Under the pieces are notes generated by a model. The model made no database searches. It was given only the letters and a program-made list of their open reading frames with translations, and was not told the origin of the DNA. The translations under genes were made by a program, and so were the position numbers. Positions 9,917-18,967 of a stretch of 64,000 nucleotides of DNA are shown in pieces (within the stretch, counting starts at the first letter, position 1; each line of letters starts with the position of its first letter). Origin of the DNA: Pseudoflavitalea rhizosphaerae. Lineage in GTDB: Bacteria > Bacteroidota > Bacteroidia > Chitinophagales > Chitinophagaceae. Location: assembly GCF_003991355.1 (NCBI RefSeq), contig NZ_RCSU01000007.1:1-64000 (forward strand), written 5' to 3'.

Positions 9917-10786
9917 ATGATCTGTATGCGCTCAGTAATCCTTGCCCTGGTCCTGTTGATCCGTTTGCCTGCTCTTTTTGCCCAGCAGCCATCCCTTCGG
10001 GTGATCACTTATAATATTTTAGAAGGGATGAAGCTGGATACGGCTGCAGGCAAACCTGGGTTTGTTGCCTGGGTGAAGAAGATGGATCCCGATGTATTGG
10101 CGTTGCAGGAAGTAACTAATTTTACACAGGCATCACTGGAAAAACTGGCAGAGCAGTATGGCCATCGCTATGCTGCACTGTTGATCGAAGGTGAGAAGTA
10201 TCCCGTTGCCATCACTTCCAAATATCCGATCCTGCATGTGCAGAAGGTCAGTGATAATATGGACCGGGGCTTTATCACGGCCAGCATACAGGGTTACAAT
10301 ATTATTTCTGTTCACCTCACGCCATTCGATTATCGCAAACGGGCTCAGGAGATTGATCTGTTGCTGGCGCATATCAAAGCACAGCATGAGCAACGCAAAT
10401 GGATAGTAATGGGAGATTTCAATACTTTGTCGCCGGTTGATTCCGCACATTACAGTGATGGGAAGATGATCGCCAACTACCAGGCTTATGAAAAAAAGTA
10501 TGCTCCCATCCTGAAACTGGTGGATGGAAAGATCGATTATTCCGTAATTGAAAAAGTGCACAATGCAGGATTTACGGATGTGCTGCACAAAATGCATCCC
10601 GGATTTGTGAAAACAGTGCATCCCAAAAGATTTGAACCCAAAACAGGAAGCGATGCGTCTTCGCGGATCGATTTTATATTTGTCAGTAAGGATCTGGTGA
10701 AGAAAATGGCTGCGGCCCGGGTGGTGGTAGATGATTTCACGGATAATTACTCAGATCATTATCCGGTTTTGTTTGAATTGAAATAG
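9917..10786 (+). CDS. Endonuclease/exonuclease/phosphatase-family hydrolase, secreted
   Basis: A metal-dependent phosphodiesterase or phosphomonoesterase of the EEP fold, about 289 residues. A signal peptide ends near LFAQQP. The family signatures are VITYNILEGM (N-terminal Asn), DVLALQEV (catalytic Glu), MGDFNTLSP (Asp-x-Asn) and SDHYPVLF (terminal Asp-His). The frame also opens with a TTG that overlaps the stop of the preceding gene, but the ATG at 9917 (or 9926, MRSVILALV) gives a normal signal peptide. The family includes nucleases, sphingomyelinases and inositol phosphatases, so the substrate is open. The position behind a phosphodiester glycosidase suggests a sugar-phosphate or glycerophosphate product. 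Confidence 0.85.
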   Translation: MICMRSVILALVLLIRLPALFAQQPSLRVITYNILEGMKLDTAAGKPGFVAWVKKMDPDVLALQEVTNFTQASLEKLAEQYGHRYAALLIEGEKYPVAITSKYPILHVQKVSDNMDRGFITASIQGYNIISVHLTPFDYRKRAQEIDLLLAHIKAQHEQRKWIVMGDFNTLSPVDSAHYSDGKMIANYQAYEKKYAPILKLVDGKIDYSVIEKVHNAGFTDVLHKMHPGFVKTVHPKRFEPKTGSDASSRIDFIFVSKDLVKKMAAARVVVDDFTDNYSDHYPVLFELK

Positions 10787-10788
10787 CA

Positions 10789-12006
10789 ATGAAATACCAA
10801 TTTATCAGGATTTGTTTTTGCTGGCTGCTGCTGGCAACGGTAAGTGTTCAGGTTTCTGCACAATCGAAAAAGGAAAGGCTTTTACAGAAGAAGAATTTTT
10901 ATCTCCTTTACCTCTTGGAGCAGGAAGGCATGCGTCCGGTTGGTCAGGCCTTTGAGACTTTGCGTAGCAGATTGCAACAGGATGCGCAGCAGGCTCTGAT
11001 CAATTGTACGGATGCCGCCTGTTTCGGCAGGTCACTTTCGATCACTGATCCCGAAATAGAATCTGTTGGAAATGAACTGGTGCAATTGACGCTCACTGAT
11101 GCCGCCTGGAAAAAGCTGGCAGGACAGTTGCGCATTTCAGGAGCCTACAATCTTTTTGCAGCAGATGCAGATACGGGACTGGTGCGCAAAGCGTGGCGAA
11201 CAGATGCGCAGGGTGTGAACTATGTGCTGGGCACGTATGTGGAAGGCAAAGCACCATTGTATCCAAAGATCGATAGTATCGGTTTCGATAAAAATGATCA
11301 GGAATTCAGGAATAAAATTGCAGCCAAACTGCAAAAGCAGTTATCTAAAAGGAGATCATCTTTCTATTCTCTTCCACTTCAACTGTCATTGGATGCACTG
11401 CAATTGAATGGCCGCGATGAAGCCATCCGCTACGAACCATTGACCGCAAAGGAAAATGCTGCGGCTTACAAGAAGGCTGCAAAGATCAACTGGCAATCCT
11501 ATAAATACAGCGTGATCCTGGTGCCGGGCCTCGGTCCTGAACAACCCGGCGTAAAGCTGGACCCCAACGGCGCAAAGCGCTGCGACAGTGCCGCTGTCCG
11601 CTATCATGCAGGACTGGCGCCATTCCTGGTGGTTTCAGGAGGACATGTGCATCCCAACAAGACGCCCTATTGCGAAGCCATCGAAATGAAAAAATACATG
11701 GTGGAAGTGTTGGAGATCCCCGCTTCCGCTATCATCATCGAACCACATGCAAGGCATACCACTACCAATCTACGGAATGCGGGCAGACTGGTTTATCTGT
11801 TTAAAATGCCGTCGGACAAACCTGTGCTGATCGTTTCTGATGCCTCACAGACAAAATATATAAATGGAAACATGAAATTGAGGGTACAGAAAGAACTTGG
11901 CTATCTTCCTTTTCGATCCATAAAACAATTAAGTTCCACGGAAACAGAGTATCTTCCATCAGTCAACTCTTTACAGATTAATCCGCTCGATCCGCTCGAC
12001 CCATAG
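10789..12006 (+). CDS. DUF218 (YdcF/SanA-like) family protein, exported
   Basis: A 405-residue protein with an N-terminal signal peptide (ending VSAQSKK) and a C-terminal DUF218 domain (about 240-390). The signature stretches are YSVILVPGLGPEQPG, FLVVSGGHVHP, IIIEPHARHTTTNLRNA and PVLIVSDASQTKYI. DUF218 proteins such as SanA, ElyC and YdcF are linked to envelope polysaccharide metabolism, but their reactions are poorly known. The N-terminal 220 residues are helical and unassigned. The gene follows the EEP gene after 2 bp and precedes the SGNH gene by 3 bp, so it is in the same operon. The C-terminus ends in a small duplication, NPLDPLDP, encoded by a repeated CCGCTCGA. Confidence 0.8.
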   Translation: MKYQFIRICFCWLLLATVSVQVSAQSKKERLLQKKNFYLLYLLEQEGMRPVGQAFETLRSRLQQDAQQALINCTDAACFGRSLSITDPEIESVGNELVQLTLTDAAWKKLAGQLRISGAYNLFAADADTGLVRKAWRTDAQGVNYVLGTYVEGKAPLYPKIDSIGFDKNDQEFRNKIAAKLQKQLSKRRSSFYSLPLQLSLDALQLNGRDEAIRYEPLTAKENAAAYKKAAKINWQSYKYSVILVPGLGPEQPGVKLDPNGAKRCDSAAVRYHAGLAPFLVVSGGHVHPNKTPYCEAIEMKKYMVEVLEIPASAIIIEPHARHTTTNLRNAGRLVYLFKMPSDKPVLIVSDASQTKYINGNMKLRVQKELGYLPFRSIKQLSSTETEYLPSVNSLQINPLDPLDP

Positions 12007-12009
12007 TTT

Positions 12010-13089
12010 ATGAAAAGATTACTTCTTGTCAGCCTGATTGTAGTAACTGCTTTCGCATCCTTTGCTCAGGACAGCATCCGCTTTACCAGCGCCGCATCTT
12101 TGATGATGATCGGCAAGGCTAAACCAACTGATTCCATCTACCAGAGAATCGATTCCGTTGAAACGAAGAATATGCCGAAAGCTGTACAGGCACTTGCAAA
12201 GAACAGCGCAGGTATTTCCATTCTTTTCGAGACCAATTCCACTATTATCCGTGTAAAATGGAAACTGGAAAGCGAAAAATATTACAGCAATATGCCTCCG
12301 ATCAGTCATAGCGGACTTGACCTCTATTGTCTGAAAAATGGAAAATGGCAATACGTAATGGCAGGAAAACCTGCGAAAGGAACAGCTGATCAGGACCAGG
12401 TGATCATTCAGAATATGGATAGTTCCATGAAGCAGTTCATGCTTTACCTGCCATTATATAATACGGTGAATGATCTGCAGGTCGGCGTACAGGAAAATGC
12501 AGTGATCAGAAAACCTGAACAGCCTGGCATCAATACTGAAAAAAGAGTGGTGATGTATGGTTCCAGTATTTTACAGGGTGCATCTGCCAGCAGACCCGGT
12601 ATGGCTTATCCTGCCATCCTGCAAAGGAAGACAGGCTATGATGTGATCAATCTCGGTTTCAGCGGAAATGCAAAAATGGAAATTGAGCTGGCGCAGTATT
12701 TAGCCACTGTTCCAGCTGATCTGTACATCCTGGATTGCATTCCCAATCCATCTCCTGAACAGATCAAAGAAAGGTCTTACAATTTCATCAAATACCTGCG
12801 CCAGCAGAAACCAACAGTGCCCATCATCCTGATCGAAACAGTCTTCAGGGAAAATGGTAACTGGGACCAGAAATTAGGGAACAAAGTGAATGGTCAACTG
12901 GAAGAGATCAGGAAAACATATGAGCGATTGAAGAAAGAAGGCATCGATAATTTCTATTACCTCACAACAGATAAGCTGATCGGTAATGATCACGAAGCTA
13001 CTATCGATGGCGTGCATCTGACGGACCTCGGGTTTACACGTATGGCCGATGCTGTGCTACCGCTGATCCGTAAAGCAATGAAGAAGTGA
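12010..13089 (+). CDS. SGNH/GDSL-type hydrolase with N-terminal GxDLY domain
   Basis: A probable periplasmic carbohydrate esterase of 359 residues. A signal peptide (1-19, ending ASFAQ) precedes a beta-sandwich domain with the GLDLY motif (residues 102-106). The SGNH domain follows: block I MYGSSILQG with the nucleophile Ser at 185/186, block II NLGFSGNAKM, and block V DGVHLTDLGF with the Asp and His. It probably removes acetyl or other acyl groups from a glycan. It ends the tightly packed run of hydrolases behind SusC/SusD; a 262-bp gap separates it from the next gene. Confidence 0.87.
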   Translation: MKRLLLVSLIVVTAFASFAQDSIRFTSAASLMMIGKAKPTDSIYQRIDSVETKNMPKAVQALAKNSAGISILFETNSTIIRVKWKLESEKYYSNMPPISHSGLDLYCLKNGKWQYVMAGKPAKGTADQDQVIIQNMDSSMKQFMLYLPLYNTVNDLQVGVQENAVIRKPEQPGINTEKRVVMYGSSILQGASASRPGMAYPAILQRKTGYDVINLGFSGNAKMEIELAQYLATVPADLYILDCIPNPSPEQIKERSYNFIKYLRQQKPTVPIILIETVFRENGNWDQKLGNKVNGQLEEIRKTYERLKKEGIDNFYYLTTDKLIGNDHEATIDGVHLTDLGFTRMADAVLPLIRKAMKK

Positions 13090-13351
13090 CTACTTACGGC
13101 AGGTAAGGGGCAATCAGGATATGTAATTTGCCAATCTGGGAGAGAAGGATTTTCACAGTTGCGGGTTTGAATAAAAAATGCCATGTGCATCGGCGTTACA
13201 TATCGCAGAAGAAGATTGCAATTGTCCGCACCCACGCTGTCACCTGGTAGTATTTTTAAATGCGTATTTCTGCCGGTTTTTTTCTTTTCCACACCCGTCA
13301 AACCCGCGCGTATTTGCAGTATTTTAGGCATAAACCTGCAAATCGACGCTT

Positions 13352-15721
13352 ATGAGAAAAACTCTACTAAGTCTTTTATTGCTTAGCGTGAACATCTTTG
13401 CCAGCGCGCAGTCGCCCAAACGGGAAATGCGCGGTGCCTGGATCGCTACCTATTCTAACATTGACTGGCCAAACCGCACTCAGACGCCTGCACAGCAGCG
13501 GGCTGCATTCCTCACCATTCTTGAGCATCACAAAGCAACGGGTATGAACACACTATATATCCAGGTGCGTAGTCAGTGTGATGCGATGTATCCAAGCGCT
13601 ATCGAACCCTGGTCTGCCGATCTTACCGGTACACAGGGAAATGCGCCTTCCACTCCCTGGGACCCCATGCAGTTCATGATCGAGGAATGCCATAAACGTG
13701 GCATAGAATTCCACGCATGGATCAATCCATACCGCGCAGTGGGCAACAGTAATAACCTGCCTGGCTTTGCCGCCAGTCATGTTGCCAAACAACATCCTGA
13801 ATGGTTGCTCAGCCAGGGTAACCTCCGTGTGCTTGACCCGGGCCTGCAAGCGGTCCGTGAATACATCCTCAGTGTGATCGCGGATATTGTAAACCGTTAT
13901 GATGTGGATGGCATTCATTTCGACGATTATTTTTATCCGCCTGCAGCTCCCGCCGGAACAACGCCCTACAATGATGATGCTTCTTTTGCACTCGATCCGA
14001 GAGGTTTCACGGTGCGCGGCGACTGGCGTCGCGATAATGTGAACCTGCTGATCCAAAAAGTTTATGACACCATCAAAACGCTCAAGCCCTGGGTGAAGTT
14101 TGGTGTATCTCCTTCGGGCATCTATCGTAACAGTACCAACCCTGCAATCGGAACGCCTACCAGTGGCCTTGAGCATTACACCACTTTGTTCGCCGATACC
14201 AAAAAATGGTTACAGGAAGGCTGGGTGGATTATATCGCACCGCAGGTATACTGGTATATCGGACAACCGGGCGCTAACTATGCGGCTATCGTTCCCTGGT
14301 GGAATAACCAGGCGAATGGCAGACATATCTATATCGGCATGGCGGGATATAAAGTGAATGATCCGGCTCAGGGAGTTAACTGGGCCAACCCCGGTATGAT
14401 CCCTAATGAAATGCGTTTAAACAGGCAACATGCAAATGTAGCCGGTCAGGCCATCTATAATACAAACAGCCTGAGAAGCGCTACCAAACTGGGTTTCAGG
14501 GATTCGTTACGCCTGGATTTTTACCGGCTTCCCGCATTGCTTCCCAAAATGCCCTGGAGGGACGATATTGCTCCGGAATCCCCTTCCTCTTTACAGGTGT
14601 TGAAGTTCCGGACGGATTCGGTTGTGCTTCGCTGGAAGCAAACCATGGCGGCTGATGAGCTGGATAAAGCGAAAAGATTTGTGGTCTACCGTTCCACAAT
14701 AGCCGAAGTGGACACCACTGATCCTGCCAATATCATCGCTATCACCAATACTGATTCTCCAGGTTATACCGATACCACCGGAGAAGTGGCGACTACTTAT
14801 TATTATGCCGTTACTTCACTGGACCGTTTTCATAATGAAAGTGCGGTATCCAACAAAGCATCGAACCTGCCTCCGGCGATCACTTGTCCGGATACACAAA
14901 CGTTGTACACTGATGCCAATTGCAATATTGTAGTTCCGGATTACACGGCACTTGCATTGGTGAATGGTCAGGCCGTAACGCCAGACATCACTGTTATTCA
15001 AACACCGGCAGCTGGCACTGTTGTAAATGGTGTAAACAACCTGATAGTTTCATTACAGGCAAAAGATGAAGCGAATAATGGAACTAGCTGCCAGTTCGGT
15101 CTGTTGGTGAAGGATAGTATCGCGCCTGTGATCAGCAATGCGATGGCAAGCGAAACCCAGCTCTGGCCTGCAACAACGCAGATGAGAAATGTAGCGATAG
15201 ATTATGATGTTGCGGATAATTGCTCAGGCGTTACTACTTCATTGTCTGTAACCAGCAGTGAACCGGTAACGGGTGGCGCTTACGGAAATACCGCTCCTGA
15301 CTGGGTAATAGTGAACGATCATATGGTTCAGTTACGTGCAGAACGCGGTATCTTCAGTAGCGGACGCGTGTATACGATTAGCATTACTGCTACTGATAGC
15401 ACCGGAAATTCCAGTCAGCGTCAATTGCAGGTGAAAGTACCGAGACTGCCGGATCATCAGTTCCCTGAGGCTCTCCTGGTAGTGAAGGCCGTTCCGAACC
15501 CCACACCGAACCAGTTCCATGTAATCACCGTGAGTACATCGTCTCAACCGATCAGTTACAAGGTGACAGATGTAACAGGCAAAGTGATCGAAACCAGGTC
15601 TAACCTGCCTGCCAACGGAATGTTCTACATCGGCTCCAACTATGCGCCGGGTATGTACTTCCTGCAGGTGAAACAGGGTCAGCACAGCGAAGTGCTGAAA
15701 CTGGTGAAGATCTCCAGATAA
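13352..15721 (+). CDS. GHL10-family glycoside hydrolase with FN3, HYR-like and T9SS domains
   Basis: A secreted 789-residue enzyme. After a signal peptide (ending IFASAQ) comes a glycosyl-hydrolase-like 10 domain (about 25-400). Its characteristic stretches are REMRGAWIATYSNIDWPN, TLYIQVRSQCDAMYPS, HAWINPYRA, DVDGIHFDDYFYP and VKFGVSPSGIYR. Then follow an FN3 domain (about 410-505), a HYR-like domain (about 510-590, ITCPDTQTLYTDANC), another Ig-like domain, and a T9SS sorting domain (about 710-789). The GHL10 family includes E. coli DigH (YddW), which cleaves peptidoglycan glycan strands stripped of peptides. This gene may therefore act on cell-wall glycan, perhaps at the cell surface. A second GHL10 gene lies at 38.3-40.4 kb. 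Confidence 0.88.
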   Translation: MRKTLLSLLLLSVNIFASAQSPKREMRGAWIATYSNIDWPNRTQTPAQQRAAFLTILEHHKATGMNTLYIQVRSQCDAMYPSAIEPWSADLTGTQGNAPSTPWDPMQFMIEECHKRGIEFHAWINPYRAVGNSNNLPGFAASHVAKQHPEWLLSQGNLRVLDPGLQAVREYILSVIADIVNRYDVDGIHFDDYFYPPAAPAGTTPYNDDASFALDPRGFTVRGDWRRDNVNLLIQKVYDTIKTLKPWVKFGVSPSGIYRNSTNPAIGTPTSGLEHYTTLFADTKKWLQEGWVDYIAPQVYWYIGQPGANYAAIVPWWNNQANGRHIYIGMAGYKVNDPAQGVNWANPGMIPNEMRLNRQHANVAGQAIYNTNSLRSATKLGFRDSLRLDFYRLPALLPKMPWRDDIAPESPSSLQVLKFRTDSVVLRWKQTMAADELDKAKRFVVYRSTIAEVDTTDPANIIAITNTDSPGYTDTTGEVATTYYYAVTSLDRFHNESAVSNKASNLPPAITCPDTQTLYTDANCNIVVPDYTALALVNGQAVTPDITVIQTPAAGTVVNGVNNLIVSLQAKDEANNGTSCQFGLLVKDSIAPVISNAMASETQLWPATTQMRNVAIDYDVADNCSGVTTSLSVTSSEPVTGGAYGNTAPDWVIVNDHMVQLRAERGIFSSGRVYTISITATDSTGNSSQRQLQVKVPRLPDHQFPEALLVVKAVPNPTPNQFHVITVSTSSQPISYKVTDVTGKVIETRSNLPANGMFYIGSNYAPGMYFLQVKQGQHSEVLKLVKISR

Positions 15722-15739
15722 GTAAACAATGACCAGCCC

Positions 15740-15772
15740 AATAAGGCCATCCGGTTACCGGGTGGCCTTATT
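15740..15772 (+). terminator. Hairpin after the GHL10 gene
   Basis: An inverted repeat with 15-nt arms (AATAAGGCCATCCGG at 15740-15754, its partner at 15758-15772) and a 3-nt loop; one pair is a G-T wobble. It begins 18 bp after the stop of the GHL10 gene. No long T run follows, so termination is likely but not certain. Confidence 0.65.
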
Positions 15773-16116
15773 GCTGAGATCATGTCTTAAGTATTTCAGT
15801 GTAGTAATCCCTCTATAACCAATTCGTAGTTCGTCTATGAAGAATAATGATCATATAAAATATATTTGAGTAATCTATGCATTACGCAAATCATGCAATT
15901 GAGCAACCGATGATAAACTCAGGTCAGGGCTTTGATTATTCCATGTGTAATAACACCCAATTCCGTACCCTTTTCCAGCGGAACAGTTGTATCGAATCCC
16001 AACTTTTGGTACAAGCGGGTTTACAGGATTTGTAGGAATTGCCAAATCTGGCAGCATTACAGATCCTGTAACCAACCGTTGGATTCTCAATAATGAAAAA
16101 CGTACTCAAATAGTTA
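15773..16116. other. Gene-free stretch
   Basis: Between the hairpin and the stop of the minus-strand response regulator. A 71-codon minus-strand reading frame exists here (15875-16090) but shows no recognisable motif. The plus strand offers only short frames. It may be decayed coding sequence; nothing else was recognised. Confidence 0.4.
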
Positions 16117-16869
16117 TCAGACCTTCCCTTCCAACCAGTTCTTAAAATCGGCTACACGCTCCCTGCTGATGATCACATCATCGGGTGCAGGCGGATTCAA
16201 CTGAACCAACAGCCTGCTGTTATAGTAAGCTGTCATCTTTTTTATGGCATCGATATGAATAATGAATTGCCGGTTCACACGAAAGAAAGAATTTTTGTCG
16301 AGGAGATTCTCCACCTGGTCCAGTGAATAATCGAGCGGATATTCCTGTTTATTGAAAGTAGTGGCTACGGTGAGTCCGCGCGCAGAGTGCAGCCAGGCAA
16401 TATCTTTCGCTTTGATGTAGATCAGTTGATTGTTGAGCCTGCTGATAAAACGGGTGGTATCTCTTTTGAAGAATGCTTCTGCCAGTTTGTTAATGTCTAC
16501 CTGTTGACTCACCGGCCTGAACTGCCTGAACTTCTTCAATGCATTGTCTAATGCAGTTAACTCAATTGGCTTAACGAGGTAATCAACACTGTTAACCTTG
16601 AATGCCTGCAAAGCAAAATTATCGTAGGCAGTTGTGAAGATGATCGGCGTATTCACATTCGGACCTGTGAAAAGCTCAAAACAGTTGCCGTCAGACAATT
16701 GAATGTCCATCAGCATGAGATCGATATCATGCGGGCCGGCAAACCATTTTCGGCCATCGGCAACAGACTCCACCACTGTATCCACGATGATGGTGGGATC
16801 GCATTTGCCAAGCAACTGGATCAATCGTTCCGCATTATGATGTTCGTCCTCAAATATGATCACTTTCAT
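16117..16869 (-). CDS. LytTR-family response regulator
   Basis: A 250-residue response regulator of the LytR/AlgR type. The receiver domain (1-120) has the acidic pair EDE at 7-9, the phosphoacceptor Asp55 in DLMLMDIQLSDG, the Thr of FTTAYD and the Lys of DYLVKPIE. The C-terminal LytTR DNA-binding domain (about 140-248) contains DIAWLHSARGLTVATT, SFFRVNRQFIIHIDAIKKM and VIISRERVADFKNWLEGK. It overlaps the upstream histidine kinase gene by 20 bp, so it is translationally coupled to its partner. Targets are not visible. Confidence 0.93.
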   Translation of the reverse strand: MKVIIFEDEHHNAERLIQLLGKCDPTIIVDTVVESVADGRKWFAGPHDIDLMLMDIQLSDGNCFELFTGPNVNTPIIFTTAYDNFALQAFKVNSVDYLVKPIELTALDNALKKFRQFRPVSQQVDINKLAEAFFKRDTTRFISRLNNQLIYIKAKDIAWLHSARGLTVATTFNKQEYPLDYSLDQVENLLDKNSFFRVNRQFIIHIDAIKKMTAYYNSRLLVQLNPPAPDDVIISRERVADFKNWLEGKV

Positions 16870-17977
16870 GATTGAAAATTATGGGAATTTTCACTACAAA
16901 TTTCTCTTCGCCTGCATCTACTTCAATGGACCGGCCACAGACCAGTTCATATCTTTTCTGAATATTCTCCAGCCCGATACCATGTGAATATTCAGGCGTT
17001 ATTTTCTTGCGGATGGTATTGCTCACATACAGGAAGCCGTCTTCACTTCTGATAGTCACTTCCAGCGGCTCACTGGCCGAGAAGCGGTTGTGCTTGATGG
17101 CATTCTCCACCAGCATCTGCAGTGTGGCCGGTGGCACCTGCCCATTGATCCTTGAATGATCATCGATCTGTTCCTGGAAAATGATACTGCCCTGCCGGCG
17201 GATGCCGATCAGGAACAAATAAGACTGAAGGAAGTTGAGCTCCGTTTGTACAGGCACCAGGTTGTCCAGTTTTTTATCGAGAATATATCGAAAGGTGTTG
17301 GCGAGTTGAGTGATGTAATCAGCGGCCAGGTCGGGGTCTTTGTAAACGAGATTTGTGAGTACACTTAGTGAGTTGAAAAAGAAATGCGGATCGATCTGAT
17401 TTTTCAATGCATCGTATTTGGCCTGGATATTTTCGCGCATCAGTCTTTCTGCCTTGACCTGGTATTCTTTCCAGCTCTTGTAATAAAAGATAAAACCATT
17501 GAAGGTGATGATGATCAGGTAGAACATGAAGATCCCTACGATCATATTATAACTCAACGAAGTGAAACTGAACCAGGCTTCATACCGGTTGAACAATAGA
17601 ACATCTGCGCCGGCATAAACAAATCCAAATCCCAGTGAGATCAGTCCTCCGTAAGCAAGCAGCACTGCGGATAGTATAAGGATCCGTTTTCCTGCAGGAT
17701 AGCCGTGCATCATGCGTTCCAGGCGACTTGCCAGCCAGGAGGCGCCTCCCCAGGCTAACAATCCATACAGCACATACGCAAGACTGAACATATTGGACCG
17801 AACAGAAAAAATTCCGATATCCTCAATAAAAGAAAGATCGAAGGATTTGAAAATATTGCTGAAGAGGTACAGGATCAGGATCCTTCCTCCATAGCGAAGC
17901 GCTTTACTGTTGAACATTTTTTCACTCCCTGCAAATTCCCCCGAATCATCCTTCAATACTTTCTTTCTCATCAGCAA
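16850..17977 (-). CDS. LytS-like sensor histidine kinase
   Basis: A membrane histidine kinase of 375 residues. Four membrane helices (about 30-43, 62-83, 98-121, 142-165) are followed by a short coiled linker. The His_kinase box NQIDPHFFFNSLSVL has the phosphoacceptor His198. The ATPase domain has the N box LVENAIKHN near 300 and GIGLENIQKRYEL near 340. It has no extracellular sensor domain, so the membrane part probably senses the signal. It overlaps the epimerase gene upstream by 7 bp and the response regulator downstream by 20 bp, so all are read as one transcript. Confidence 0.92.
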   Translation of the reverse strand: MLMRKKVLKDDSGEFAGSEKMFNSKALRYGGRILILYLFSNIFKSFDLSFIEDIGIFSVRSNMFSLAYVLYGLLAWGGASWLASRLERMMHGYPAGKRILILSAVLLAYGGLISLGFGFVYAGADVLLFNRYEAWFSFTSLSYNMIVGIFMFYLIIITFNGFIFYYKSWKEYQVKAERLMRENIQAKYDALKNQIDPHFFFNSLSVLTNLVYKDPDLAADYITQLANTFRYILDKKLDNLVPVQTELNFLQSYLFLIGIRRQGSIIFQEQIDDHSRINGQVPPATLQMLVENAIKHNRFSASEPLEVTIRSEDGFLYVSNTIRKKITPEYSHGIGLENIQKRYELVCGRSIEVDAGEEKFVVKIPIIFNHESDHI

Positions 17978-18963
17978 TAATTGTTTTTTCTGAACCAGTC
18001 GAGTGTATGACTAACGGCTACCATCATGGGTGTTACCGGTAACATCAATTCCCGCTGCGCTTTCCTGGACGAATAATAGTTGTTCAGGCAAAGCATATAG
18101 GCATTGGCATAGTTCAGTTTTCCATTTTTACCTGTCAGTCTTTGCCGGATGCTTCCGATGATACCCGCGGCTTTCAAAGCGAAAACAGGAATTCTGAACA
18201 TCCATTTCGGCTCATCGGCCAGCTTGTTCACTATCCTGAAGAATTCGCCGTAGCTGAGATTATGTCCTGCCAGCAAATAACATTCACCGGTTCTGCCCAG
18301 ATCGATAGCATTGATGATGCCTTTGCACACGTCTTCGATATATACGAAATTCTTACCGCCCGGTGGATAGAACAGGACCTTCTTATTCAATCCGTACAAT
18401 AAAAGTTTACCGGAACTGGGCTTCCTGTCTTCCGGCCCTATCATAAAGGTAGGATTCACAATTACAGCAGGGAGCTGCTTTTTCTGCACCTGTTCCAGCA
18501 CATATTGCTGCGCCAGGTATTTGCTGTTGATGTACCCCGATCCTGCATGGAAAAGTGTAAAACCGTTCAGCTCGGTACCCGGGTCTTTTTTTGTTCCGGG
18601 CCCCATGGTATTGGCTGTGCTTACGTAGATGAGCCTGGAAATATTTTTTTCAAGAGAGGCTTCGCAGATATACTGTGTGCCGGTAAAATTGATGCGTTCA
18701 TAGGTTTCAAACCCGATGCCCCATTGATCGGTGATGGCCGCAGAATGGATCACGATATCGCAACCGGTCACTGCATCCAGTACATCTTTTTTGTTATCGA
18801 TATTGCCATACCAGATCTCGCAGGGAATATCGGTGATGCCGGTAAGATTGGCATTCATTCTTACCAAAACTCTCACATCAAATTGCATGCGGCAGAGCTG
18901 CCTGGCCAGGTTGGCGCCGAGAAATCCATTCGCCCCGGTAATCAGTACTTTTTTTCTTTTCAT
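17971..18963 (-). CDS. NAD-dependent epimerase/dehydratase, dihydroflavonol-reductase-like
   Basis: An extended short-chain dehydrogenase of 330 residues. The Rossmann motif GANGFLG is at 10-16, the NNAG-equivalent HSAAIT is near 73, and the catalytic Tyr144 and Lys148 lie in GYINSK. The C-terminal half (NPTFMIGPEDRKP, FVYIEDVCKGIINA) resembles the dihydroflavonol-4-reductase/3-beta-HSD group rather than sugar epimerases. The substrate is unknown. It sits between an SDR gene (4 bp upstream) and the sensor kinase gene (7 bp overlap), an unusual link between two redox enzymes and a two-component system. Confidence 0.87.
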   Translation of the reverse strand: MKRKKVLITGANGFLGANLARQLCRMQFDVRVLVRMNANLTGITDIPCEIWYGNIDNKKDVLDAVTGCDIVIHSAAITDQWGIGFETYERINFTGTQYICEASLEKNISRLIYVSTANTMGPGTKKDPGTELNGFTLFHAGSGYINSKYLAQQYVLEQVQKKQLPAVIVNPTFMIGPEDRKPSSGKLLLYGLNKKVLFYPPGGKNFVYIEDVCKGIINAIDLGRTGECYLLAGHNLSYGEFFRIVNKLADEPKWMFRIPVFALKAAGIIGSIRQRLTGKNGKLNYANAYMLCLNNYYSSRKAQRELMLPVTPMMVAVSHTLDWFRKNNYC

Positions 18964-18967
18964 ACAA

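Noticed and set aside
15875-16090. 71-codon minus-strand ORF
   Set aside because: No motif, no start context and no neighbour link; left as part of a gene-free stretch.
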